DNA of 5,101 bases. Source: Candidatus Omnitrophota bacterium. GTDB lineage: Bacteria; Ratteibacteria; UBA8468; B48-G9; JAFGKM01. The stretch is taken from assembly GCA_023818785.1 (NCBI GenBank), contig JAMWCO010000117.1, positions 1 through 5,101 on the forward strand, written 5' to 3'. Below the pieces are notes generated by a model. The model did not search any database. It was not told the origin of the DNA and was given only the letters and a program-made list of their open reading frames with translations. Shown here in pieces: positions 1 through 5,101 of the stretch. Numbering within the stretch: position 1 is the stretch's first letter; every line of letters begins with the position of its first letter. The position numbers and the translations under genes were made by a program.

Positions 1-378
1 ACCAGAAATTCCAATTTTTTTAACTTTATCTCCAACAAGTTCTTTAAAAAGAATAGAAAAATCATCAAGTTTCATATCTGGATAATTTGGTTCTGCACTC
101 TCCCTATATTGAAGGATTTTATAAATATTTTTTATTTTGCTTCTATCTTCTGCAAATGTTTCACTTTCAGGTCCAATAAGTAAAGCAAGTTTTCCTTTTT
201 TAGAAATTGCAACACCTGCTGTTTCAAATATAGGCCAATAATCAGATAAATACCTTACATTTGCAAAATCAGATTCATTTGAATGACAAATTAAAATATC
301 AAGTCCTTTTTCTCTAACTCCTTCTATAACTTTTTTCCATCTTTTCTCAAATTCACTATCAGGTATCCTATATTCCAT
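1..378 (-). CDS. M24-family peptidase / creatinase-like protein, N-terminal part (truncated by window edge)
   Basis: The 126 visible codons begin at ATG 378 and run off the left edge without a stop. The start is set by AGGAGG at 383-388, four bases upstream. The segment reads as a creatinase/prolidase N-terminal domain: an early amphipathic stretch (FEKRWKKVIEGVREKGLD, 10-27), a strand ending in ILICHSNESDF (28-38), then NVRYLSDYWP (40-49) and LLIGPESETFAEDRSK (67-82). These are typical of Xaa-Pro dipeptidase-like proteins. The metal-binding pita-bread domain that would carry the catalytic Asp, His and Glu residues lies outside the window, so activity cannot be judged. It is the fourth gene of the leftward unit, 12 nt after the preceding dehydrogenase. 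In such a context it may hydrolyse an amide or C-N bond of the operon's substrate rather than act as a general peptidase; that is inference. Family confidence is good; substrate is unknown. Confidence 0.82.
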   Translation of the reverse strand, partial: MEYRIPDSEFEKRWKKVIEGVREKGLDILICHSNESDFANVRYLSDYWPIFETAGVAISKKGKLALLIGPESETFAEDRSKIKNIYKILQYRESAEPNYPDMKLDDFSILFKELVGDKVKKIGISG

Positions 379-382
379 ATTA

Positions 383-388
383 CCTCCT
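383..388 (-). promoter_or_regulatory. Ribosome binding site of the M24-family gene
   Basis: A perfect AGGAGG (minus strand) lies four bases before ATG 378 and begins three bases after the stop codon (391-393) of the upstream dehydrogenase. It supports the chosen start and shows that this organism uses Shine-Dalgarno initiation. Confidence 0.85.
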
Positions 389-390
389 CT

Positions 391-1377
391 TTATTTCCAC
401 CAGAAAAGAATTCCAAGATTAAACTCTTTACCATCTCTCAAAATTTCAAACCCCTTTTCTAATTCATCATCTTTAAATCTATGAGTAATCATTTCTGATA
501 TTTTTATAATTCTTTTTTTAATATATTCAAGCGTTTCATAAAAATCAACTGTATCTATTCCTATAGTAGTTTTTATGGTTAATTCTCTTATTTTTATCTG
601 GTCAAGGTCAATAGCACATCTTTCTTTATCAAAATATTGTGCCTGAAGTAAAATTTTCCCTCTGTATTTCATAAATTTAACAAGTTTGTCAGTTGTTTCA
701 GGAATTCCAACAGTATCATATAAATAGTCAAAACCTTCAGGAGCAATCTCTTTTAATTTTTCATCAATATCTTTATCATCAATTGAAAATGAAAAACTTG
801 TAAATTTTTTACCAAATTTAACTCTTTTAGGGTCTTTATCTATTAAAATAGGTATCATATTTTTATAAATTGATAACTGGCAGGCGCAAAGACCAAGGAA
901 ACCAGCGCCAATTATAATTATTTTTTCTTTTGGTTTTCCTTTGAGTGCTTTTATCCCCCTTGTTGCAACTGCTGAAAGTTGAGTAAATACAATTGTTTCA
1001 AGTTCAAATTCATTAGGAATTTTTGAAGAAATAAACCAGTAATTCTTATAGTTCCCTATTGAATAAAAAATATGGGCTCCCCACATTCTGTAAACATTCT
1101 CTTTCCATTTATTATCAGTTCCATAGACAATATCTCCTTCTTTAAAACACTTTACATTTTTCCCAATTTCTTCCACTATCCCTATTCTATGATAACCAGG
1201 TGCACATGGAAATTTAGTCCCTATATGTTTTCCTTTTAAAATCCATCTTTCTGTTCCAGGAGATATTGCAGAAATTATGGTTCTTACCTTTATATCATCC
1301 TCACTCATTTGCTCAAGTGTTAATTCAGATACTTCAAATCTATTTGCTTCTGGGAAAATTAAAACTTTTGTTTTCAT
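391..1377 (-). CDS. Medium-chain dehydrogenase/reductase family protein lacking canonical zinc ligands
   Basis: This is a 328-residue MDR protein, probably a cytosolic NAD(H)-dependent oxidoreductase. The N-terminal GroES-like domain carries SPGTERW (39-45) where zinc alcohol dehydrogenases have CGTD, and PGYHRIG (60-66) where they have GHE. The usual Cys and His-Glu zinc ligands are therefore replaced, and there is no four-Cys structural zinc lobe. The Rossmann fold follows, with IIGAGFLG (155-162) as dinucleotide loop and Asp180 at the end of the second strand (ILIDKDPKR), which favours NAD over NADP. It resembles the group often auto-named BchC-like or zinc-binding dehydrogenase; nothing here suggests bacteriochlorophyll synthesis. 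The frame is open upstream to an ATG at 1401, but ATG 1377 is preferred: GGAGAG at 1383-1388 lies five bases ahead and the upstream gene stops one base before it. That spacing suggests translational coupling. Substrate unknown. Confidence 0.85.
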   Translation of the reverse strand: MKTKVLIFPEANRFEVSELTLEQMSEDDIKVRTIISAISPGTERWILKGKHIGTKFPCAPGYHRIGIVEEIGKNVKCFKEGDIVYGTDNKWKENVYRMWGAHIFYSIGNYKNYWFISSKIPNEFELETIVFTQLSAVATRGIKALKGKPKEKIIIIGAGFLGLCACQLSIYKNMIPILIDKDPKRVKFGKKFTSFSFSIDDKDIDEKLKEIAPEGFDYLYDTVGIPETTDKLVKFMKYRGKILLQAQYFDKERCAIDLDQIKIRELTIKTTIGIDTVDFYETLEYIKKRIIKISEMITHRFKDDELEKGFEILRDGKEFNLGILFWWK

Positions 1378-1378
1378 T

Positions 1379-2407
1379 TCATCTCTCCATTTTAAAAACA
1401 ACCTTAAAACCTTCTCTTTTTCTTATTAATTGAAATCCATATTCAATTTCTTCAAAGGGTAAAACATGTGAATAAAAAAAATGTGGTTTTAAAATATTGT
1501 TTTTTGTAAGTTCATATATGTAGTTATGAGTTTTTTCTTCAGATGGTCCTATAAATATAAATTTCTCACTTTTTTCGCAATCTTTAAATGGATTTTCCTC
1601 TTCATAACTTGCATATGGAACAATTTTACCATTTTCAGATAATAAAGAAATAGTTTTTAAGACAAATTCTTTATCTCCTGTTGTATCAATTATAAAATCA
1701 ACTCCTTTTCCATCTGTTATCTCTTTTGTTTTTTCAATTTTTTCTTCATTTGTATTTATTATATAATCAGCACCGATTTTCCTTATATAATTTAATGTCT
1801 TCTGGTTTCTTCCAGCAACAATAATAGGTTGACAACCAATTAATTTAGAAAAATATACCATCCCCATTGCAACAGGTCCTGAACCAAGAATTAAAATAGA
1901 GTTTTGAAACTTTACTCCTATATTGAAAATAAAACTTGATGTCTCTTTTAAAGTTATAAAAATTGTTGCATCTACAGGTGAAATATTTAAATCTTCTGGT
2001 ATCTTCTGTTGATAAATTGTATAATGAGGAATTTTTGCATCTTTATTTTCTTCTTTCAATACTTTTACATCTGTTATTATTCCATATTCTGAAAATCCAC
2101 CAATTGCAGAATAATAATTATTAAATCTTTCTCCAGGATAGACACAGGTTATCCTTAAAAAAATATCTCCCTCTTTGATATATTTTACCTTCTTACCTCT
2201 TTTAACAACAATTCCAACACTTTCATGACCAAGAATAACAGGATAATTTTTGCACCAGAAGATTTTTCCATCCATTATTTTTAAATCTGTTCCTGAACAG
2301 GTTGCACAGGCAAGCGTTTTACATAGACATTGATACTCATTTATTTCAGGGATTGGAACATCTTTTATTTTTACATCTTTTTTCCCCTCAGTTATTGCCA
2401 CTTTCAT
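1379..2407 (-). CDS. Zinc-type medium-chain alcohol/polyol dehydrogenase family protein
   Basis: This is a 342-residue member of the zinc-dependent MDR superfamily, expected to oxidise a secondary alcohol such as a sugar or polyol to a ketone, or the reverse, in the cytoplasm. Visible marks are CATCSGTDLK (34-43), with Cys37 as likely catalytic zinc ligand, and ILGHESVG (58-65), with His61-Glu62. The Rossmann loop is LGSGPVAMG (174-182), and KGVDFIIDTTG (234-244) is a typical later strand. The loop that normally holds four Cys for structural zinc (about 85-105) has only Cys88, so structural zinc is probably absent. Arg200 follows the second Rossmann strand (IVAGRNQ), hinting at NADP rather than NAD. 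The frame extends to an ATG at 2443, but ATG 2407 is chosen because AGGAGA at 2412-2417 precedes it by four bases and the repressor gene ends at 2419. It is second in the leftward unit, 11 nt after the repressor. Exact substrate cannot be assigned. Confidence 0.88.
   Translation of the reverse strand: MKVAITEGKKDVKIKDVPIPEINEYQCLCKTLACATCSGTDLKIMDGKIFWCKNYPVILGHESVGIVVKRGKKVKYIKEGDIFLRITCVYPGERFNNYYSAIGGFSEYGIITDVKVLKEENKDAKIPHYTIYQQKIPEDLNISPVDATIFITLKETSSFIFNIGVKFQNSILILGSGPVAMGMVYFSKLIGCQPIIVAGRNQKTLNYIRKIGADYIINTNEEKIEKTKEITDGKGVDFIIDTTGDKEFVLKTISLLSENGKIVPYASYEEENPFKDCEKSEKFIFIGPSEEKTHNYIYELTKNNILKPHFFYSHVLPFEEIEYGFQLIRKREGFKVVFKMER
1383..1388 (-). promoter_or_regulatory. Ribosome binding site embedded in the end of the upstream gene
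   Basis: GGAGAG (minus strand) lies five bases before ATG 1377 and is made from the last codons of the upstream dehydrogenase (Met-Glu-Arg-stop, TGA at 1379-1381). This decides the start at 1377 rather than the in-frame ATG at 1401 and suggests coupled translation of the two dehydrogenases. Confidence 0.75.
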
Positions 2408-2411
2408 TGTA

Positions 2412-2417
2412 TCTCCT
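2412..2417 (-). promoter_or_regulatory. Ribosome binding site of the zinc-type dehydrogenase
   Basis: AGGAGA (minus strand) sits four bases before ATG 2407, in the 11-nt gap after the repressor stop codon. It rules against the earlier in-frame ATG at 2443, which would overlap the repressor gene. Confidence 0.8.
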
Positions 2418-2418
2418 T

Positions 2419-3510
2419 TTATCTTTTGTTTAAAATTCCACATGATTCTCTTATAATAAGTTTTGTCTCTACTTTTATTTCTTTTACTTCATCAAACTTT
2501 CTTTTTCCTTCAATCTTTTCAATCAATAAATTAGCCGCTATTTTACCCATTTCTTCTGGTGATTGGTCAACTGTTGTAAATGGAACTTCAAAAACTCTAC
2601 TTATATCTATATTTCCGTAACCTACAATAACAACATCTTCTGGAACTCTCAGATTCAATTCTTTCAATGCTCTATATGCTCCAATTGCAACTTCATCATT
2701 ACAACAAAATATACCTTCAATCTCCTTTCTATTTAAAAAAACTTTTTTTGTTTCAAAATATCCATCTTCAACTGTCCATCTTGTATATCTTATTTCAGGT
2801 TTCAATTTATAATTTTTCATACATTCAATGTATCCTTTTTTCCTTCCTTCTGCACTTGAATCACTATTTGGTCCTGCTAAATGTAAAATATTTTTGTAAT
2901 TTTGTTCTATTAAATGCTCTGTTGCCATATATCCACCTTTAAAATCATCTGAAATTACCGTATCCACTTTGAGATTAGGAATTTTAACATCTACAATAAC
3001 AATTGGCATTTTTTCTTTTATTTTCTTAAGAATTGATAAGTTTGTATAAGTATAATATGAAGATACAAGTAAAAGCCCTTCTCCTTCTTCTTTTAAAATC
3101 TTTTCAAAAATTTCTTTTTCCATTATTTGATTATCTCTCTCTGTTAAAATATTAAATTCATAATTATTATGGGTAAAAACAATTTCTGCTCCTGAAATAA
3201 TTTGATAATAAAAAGAGTTCTTTAAATTTGGAACTTTTATCACAAACTTCTTTTTTAATATCTTTTTCTCTTCAATATCTTCTTTTAAAAATGTACCTTT
3301 TCCGAAAACTCTATAAAGATATCCTTCATTTATTAACTCAAGCAATGCTTCTCTTGCTGTCATTCTACTAACTTTAAATTTTTTTGCAAGTTTTGTTTCT
3401 GAAAGAATTTTTTCACCAGGAGCAATTTTCCTCTTTTTAATCTCTCCCAATAAATAATTTTTTATTTGTTTTGATAAAGGTATAGATATTTTCTTATTTA
3501 TATTTTTCAT
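2419..3510 (-). CDS. GntR-LacI hybrid transcriptional regulator (AraR-like)
   Basis: This 363-residue repressor joins a GntR winged helix-turn-helix to a LacI/periplasmic-binding-type sensor, the arrangement of Bacillus AraR. The DNA-binding domain (about 8-77) has PLSKQIKNYLLGEIKK, PGEKILSETKLAKKFKVSR, then MTAREALLELINEGYLYR and FGKGTF. The sensor domain (about 88-355) shows VISDDFKGGYMATEHLIE (185-202), ILHLAGP (208-214), IFCCNDEVAIGAYRALKE (267-284), VPEDVVIVGYGNIDISR (289-305) and PFTTVDQSPEEMGKIAANLL (310-329). Such sensors usually bind sugars or related metabolites, which release the operator. The frame continues upstream to a TTG at 3546, but that TTG is the first half of a -35 TTGACA, and ATG 3519 overlaps the -10 box. 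ATG 3510, just before the GntR domain, is therefore chosen although no Shine-Dalgarno is visible. It heads the leftward unit and probably controls it and itself. It is not called AraR because the ligand is unknown. Confidence 0.92.
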   Translation of the reverse strand: MKNINKKISIPLSKQIKNYLLGEIKKRKIAPGEKILSETKLAKKFKVSRMTAREALLELINEGYLYRVFGKGTFLKEDIEEKKILKKKFVIKVPNLKNSFYYQIISGAEIVFTHNNYEFNILTERDNQIMEKEIFEKILKEEGEGLLLVSSYYTYTNLSILKKIKEKMPIVIVDVKIPNLKVDTVISDDFKGGYMATEHLIEQNYKNILHLAGPNSDSSAEGRKKGYIECMKNYKLKPEIRYTRWTVEDGYFETKKVFLNRKEIEGIFCCNDEVAIGAYRALKELNLRVPEDVVIVGYGNIDISRVFEVPFTTVDQSPEEMGKIAANLLIEKIEGKRKFDEVKEIKVETKLIIRESCGILNKR

Positions 3511-3517
3511 GTTTAAC

Positions 3518-3546
3518 ATTATTATACATCTTTTTATTTTTGTCAA
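3518..3546 (-). promoter_or_regulatory. Sigma70-type promoter of the repressor-dehydrogenase operon
   Basis: On the minus strand a perfect TTGACA (3546-3541) is followed after 17 bases by AATAAT (3523-3518). A perfect TATAAT at 3526-3521 overlaps it, with 14 bases from TTGACA or 19 from TTGACT at 3551-3546. In each register transcription would start at roughly 3514-3510, giving zero to about four untranslated bases before ATG 3510. The boxes are seen; the start site is inferred. Confidence 0.65.
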
Positions 3547-3552
3547 GTCAAA
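3539..3552. promoter_or_regulatory. Imperfect 14-bp dyad over the -35 box, candidate operator
   Basis: The plus strand reads TTTGTCAAGTCAAA, an imperfect palindrome of form TTTGnCnnGnCAAA with ten symmetric positions of fourteen. It covers the -35 box of the leftward promoter. A bound dimer would block transcription, so it is a plausible site for the neighbouring GntR-LacI repressor. AT-rich DNA yields weak dyads by chance, and no second copy was found in the window. Confidence 0.35.
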
Positions 3553-3657
3553 TTTACCACTTAGTCCCTTTCAATTTTTAACTTTCCTTATCATTCTTAA
3601 ATTTTCTTTAAAATTTATGGTGCTAAATTTTATTTATATTAAAACTTATTGAAGAAG

Positions 3658-3687
3658 TTGAGAAAGATAGTGAACACCTTTTATAAT
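3658..3687 (+). promoter_or_regulatory. Candidate upstream promoter (P1) of the slipin gene
   Basis: TTGAGA (3658-3663) is followed after 18 bases by a perfect TATAAT (3682-3687). Start would be near 3694, inside the left arm of the inverted repeat, giving a leader of nearly 100 bases before ATG 3791. Such matches also arise by chance in DNA this AT-rich. Confidence 0.4.
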
Positions 3688-3714
3688 TTTAATGTATTCA
3701 ACTTATACATTAAA
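3688..3714. repeat. Inverted repeat with perfect 10-bp arms upstream of the slipin gene
   Basis: Arms TTTAATGTAT (3688-3697) and ATACATTAAA (3705-3714) are exact reverse complements around a 7-base spacer, TCAACTT. With one mismatch the symmetry extends about three more bases each way. It abuts the TATAAT of the upstream candidate promoter and the -35 TTGACA (3716-3721) of the downstream one, so an operator is the most natural reading. It is AT-only apart from one G or C per arm and has no following U-run, so it is a poor intrinsic terminator. A leader hairpin in transcripts from the upstream promoter is an alternative. Confidence 0.6.
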
Positions 3715-3715
3715 T

Positions 3716-3744
3716 TTGACAGTTAAGAGTGAAAATTGTAAATT
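3716..3744 (+). promoter_or_regulatory. Candidate proximal promoter (P2) of the slipin-tyrA unit
   Basis: A perfect TTGACA (3716-3721) is followed after 17 bases by TAAATT (3739-3744), which matches the -10 consensus at four of six positions. Predicted start is near 3751, giving a leader of about 40 bases with a strong ribosome binding site. The exact -35 and spacing make it the better of the two rightward candidates, but the weak -10 may require an activator. Confidence 0.5.
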
Positions 3745-3780
3745 AAATATAAACAGAGTTTAGTAAATATTTACATGAAA

Positions 3781-3786
3781 AGGAGG
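3781..3786 (+). promoter_or_regulatory. Ribosome binding site of the slipin gene
   Basis: A perfect AGGAGG lies four bases before ATG 3791 and fixes that start. Confidence 0.88.
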
Positions 3787-3790
3787 GAAT

Positions 3791-4534
3791 ATGGGATGGA
3801 TAATTTTAGGTATTTTTGTTTTTATGATTTTGGCAAATGCAATAAAAGTAGTTAATGAATATGAAAGAGGAGTTATTTTTCGTCTTGGAAGGTTAGTTGG
3901 AGTGAGAGGGCCAGGCCTTATTTTTTTAATACCAATAGTAGAAAGAATGGTGAAAGTAAGTTTAAGAACAGTAACTTTTGATGTTACTCCTCAAGAAGTT
4001 ATGACAAAAGATAATGTTCCTATAAAAATTAATGCTGTTGTTTGGTTTAGAGTTATGGACCCTGCAAAAGCAGTTGTTGAAGTTGAGAATTATCAATTAT
4101 CTACTATGCAGATAGCACAAACCACATTAAGAGGAGTAGCAGGACAACTTGAACTTGATGAAATACTTGCAGAAAGAGAGAAAATAAATCATAGATTGCA
4201 ACAAATTATAGATGAACAGACAGATCCATGGGGAATAAAAGTAAGTATAGTTGAAATTAAAGAGGTTGAATTACCAGATACTATGAAAAGAGCAATGGCA
4301 AGGCAAGCAGAAGTTGAGAGAGATAGAAGAGCAAAAATAATAAATGCAGAAGGAGAATTTCAAGCAGCACAAAAATTAAAAGAGGCGGCAGAGATACTAT
4401 CAGAGGTTCCGATAGCAATCCAATTAAGATATTTGCAAACAGCAACTGAAATAGCAGCAGAAAAAAATTCAACTCTTGTTTTCCCTATCCCAATTGAATT
4501 ATTCAGAGCATTTATAAAAAAAGAAGAAAAATGA
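3791..4534 (+). CDS. Stomatin/slipin-type SPFH domain membrane protein
   Basis: This 247-residue protein belongs to the SPFH (stomatin, prohibitin, flotillin, HflK/C) superfamily, slipin branch. Such proteins oligomerise on the inner membrane and organise membrane microdomains or regulate partner proteins and proteases. A single hydrophobic segment (about 3-18, WIILGIFVFMILANAI) anchors the N terminus. It is followed by VVNEYERGVIFRLGRL (20-35), GPGLIFLIPIVERM (40-53), VSLRTVTFDVTPQEVMTKDNV (56-76) and VWFRVMDP (84-91), all family hallmarks. A charged helical stretch with coiled-coil character (about 163-203, ending in EGEFQAAQKLKEAAEIL) precedes the conserved LRYLQTATEIA (212-222) and a C-terminal LVFPIPIELF (229-238). 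Length is normal to slightly short. Many bacterial and archaeal slipins sit beside nfeD, a membrane protease-like partner; none lies on either side here. The next gene starts 3 nt after the stop, suggesting cotranscription. Confidence 0.95.
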   Translation: MGWIILGIFVFMILANAIKVVNEYERGVIFRLGRLVGVRGPGLIFLIPIVERMVKVSLRTVTFDVTPQEVMTKDNVPIKINAVVWFRVMDPAKAVVEVENYQLSTMQIAQTTLRGVAGQLELDEILAEREKINHRLQQIIDEQTDPWGIKVSIVEIKEVELPDTMKRAMARQAEVERDRRAKIINAEGEFQAAQKLKEAAEILSEVPIAIQLRYLQTATEIAAEKNSTLVFPIPIELFRAFIKKEEK

Positions 4535-4537
4535 TAT

Positions 4538-5101
4538 ATGGCTGATTTTAAAAAAATAGGGATAATTGGTATTGGTTTGATAGGCGGTTCTATTTGTATT
4601 GATATAAAAAAAAGAAATATTGCTGAAAAAGTTATTGGATATAGTAGGAAGATGGAAACGATGAAAAAGGCGATTGAAAGAAGAATAATAGATGAATTTT
4701 ATGAAAAACCAGAGGATGTTATTAACTATGTTGACTTTCTTATTCTTTCAACTCCTATAAGTGTTTTAGAAGAATATATTAGATTAATAAATAAAGTAAA
4801 GTGTGATATTTATTTTACAGATGTTGCAAGTGTTAAGGAAGTTGTATGTAAAAAAGTAGAAGAAATTATAGGTAAAAAGGCAAATTTTGTTGGTTCTCAT
4901 CCAATAACAGGTTCTGAAAAAAGTGGAATAGATTTTATTAAAGAAGGTCTATTTGAGAATAAGGTAGTTGTTATCACTCCTACAAAAAATACAAAAGAAA
5001 ATATAAAGGGAAAAATAGAGAATTTTTGGAAAAAATTGGGAAGTAAGGTTATAAAGATGAGTCCAAAAAAACATGATGAAGTTTTTGGTTTTACAAGTCA
5101 T
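4538..5101 (+). CDS. tyrA: Prephenate/arogenate dehydrogenase, N-terminal part (truncated by window edge)
   Basis: The first 188 codons of a TyrA-type enzyme, which oxidatively decarboxylates prephenate (or arogenate) with NAD(P)+ in tyrosine synthesis. The Rossmann loop is IGIIGIGLIGGS (7-18). Then come LILSTPISVLEEY (68-80), TDVASVK (94-100) and FVGSHPITGSEKSG (117-130). The last of these includes His121, matching the conserved catalytic His of the GSHPM/I-AG signature. The helical domain begins near 175 and the window ends at TSH, where the family usually continues with LPH. Family length is near 280-290 residues, so about 100 are missing. No N-terminal chorismate mutase domain is fused. 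ATG 4538 is three bases after the slipin stop. Only a weak purine run (AAGAAG near 4521-4526) precedes it, so translation may be coupled to the slipin. Cofactor and prephenate-versus-arogenate preference are not decided. Confidence 0.92.
   Translation, partial: MADFKKIGIIGIGLIGGSICIDIKKRNIAEKVIGYSRKMETMKKAIERRIIDEFYEKPEDVINYVDFLILSTPISVLEEYIRLINKVKCDIYFTDVASVKEVVCKKVEEIIGKKANFVGSHPITGSEKSGIDFIKEGLFENKVVVITPTKNTKENIKGKIENFWKKLGSKVIKMSPKKHDEVFGFTSH

Noticed and set aside
2330..2620. Plus-strand open frame of 96 codons
   Set aside because: It lies antisense across the dehydrogenase-repressor junction. Its Phe/Ser/Ile-rich composition is what antisense reading of AT-rich genes gives, and it has no ribosome binding site.
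2667..2942. Plus-strand open frame of 91 codons
   Set aside because: It is wholly antisense to the well-supported LacI-type sensor domain, with a low-complexity Leu/Tyr/Phe-rich translation.
3511..3546. Twelve-residue N-terminal extension of the repressor starting at TTG 3546
   Set aside because: The TTG is part of the -35 box and the extension crosses the -10 box, so it would not be transcribed.
3617..3652. Eleven-codon open frame starting at ATG 3617 in the divergent region
   Set aside because: No ribosome binding site and no recognisable peptide; such short frames are expected by chance.
3688..3714. Inverted repeat read as a rho-independent terminator
   Set aside because: The stem is almost all A-T, there is no T-run after it, and it lies upstream of gene starts rather than after a gene end.
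3775..3855. Short out-of-frame reading frame starting at ATG 3775, overlapping the slipin start
   Set aside because: It contains the slipin ribosome binding site itself, has none of its own, and the overlapping slipin frame is strongly supported.
4281..4472. Minus-strand open frame of 63 codons, Leu-rich and apparently hydrophobic
   Set aside because: It is antisense to the charged helical region of the slipin; Glu/Lys/Ala-rich codons read backwards give Leu/Phe/Ser runs, so the membrane-like look is an artefact.

Overview
The window is AT-rich (roughly 30% GC by eye). Proteins are rich in Lys, Glu and Ile, with frequent ATA (Ile) and AGA (Arg) codons, and coding is tight. Most genes have strong AGGAGG-type ribosome binding sites, and TGA and TAA serve as normal stops. 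This points to a bacterium using the standard code, perhaps an uncultured or thermophilic low-GC lineage. The sequence alone does not fix the phylum.

Left part (1-3510, minus strand): a tight four-gene unit read right to left. It starts with a GntR-LacI hybrid (AraR-like) repressor. Next comes a zinc-type medium-chain dehydrogenase (MDR), then a second MDR protein that has lost the usual zinc ligands, then the N-terminal 126 residues of an M24-family peptidase/creatinase-like protein that runs off the left edge. Gaps are 11, 1 and 12 nt. The layout fits a locally regulated catabolic operon, probably for a sugar, polyol or derivative, but the substrate cannot be read from the sequence.

Middle (3511-3790): a divergent intergenic region. 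The leftward promoter has its -35 TTGACA exactly where a false TTG start of the repressor would lie, and it predicts an almost leaderless mRNA. A 14-bp imperfect dyad covers that -35 box and could be an autoregulatory operator. On the plus strand there are two candidate promoters, with an inverted repeat (perfect 10-bp arms) sitting between them.

Right part (3791-5101, plus strand): a stomatin/slipin-type SPFH membrane protein, followed 3 nt later by the first 188 codons of a prephenate/arogenate dehydrogenase (tyrA type), cut by the right edge. The slipin has no NfeD partner inside the window. These two genes look like housekeeping functions unrelated to the leftward operon.

No RNA genes, CRISPR arrays, insertion sequences or clear intrinsic terminators were seen. 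No wholly new system is evident. The most interesting points are the paired dehydrogenases under an AraR-like regulator and the architecture of the divergent promoter region.
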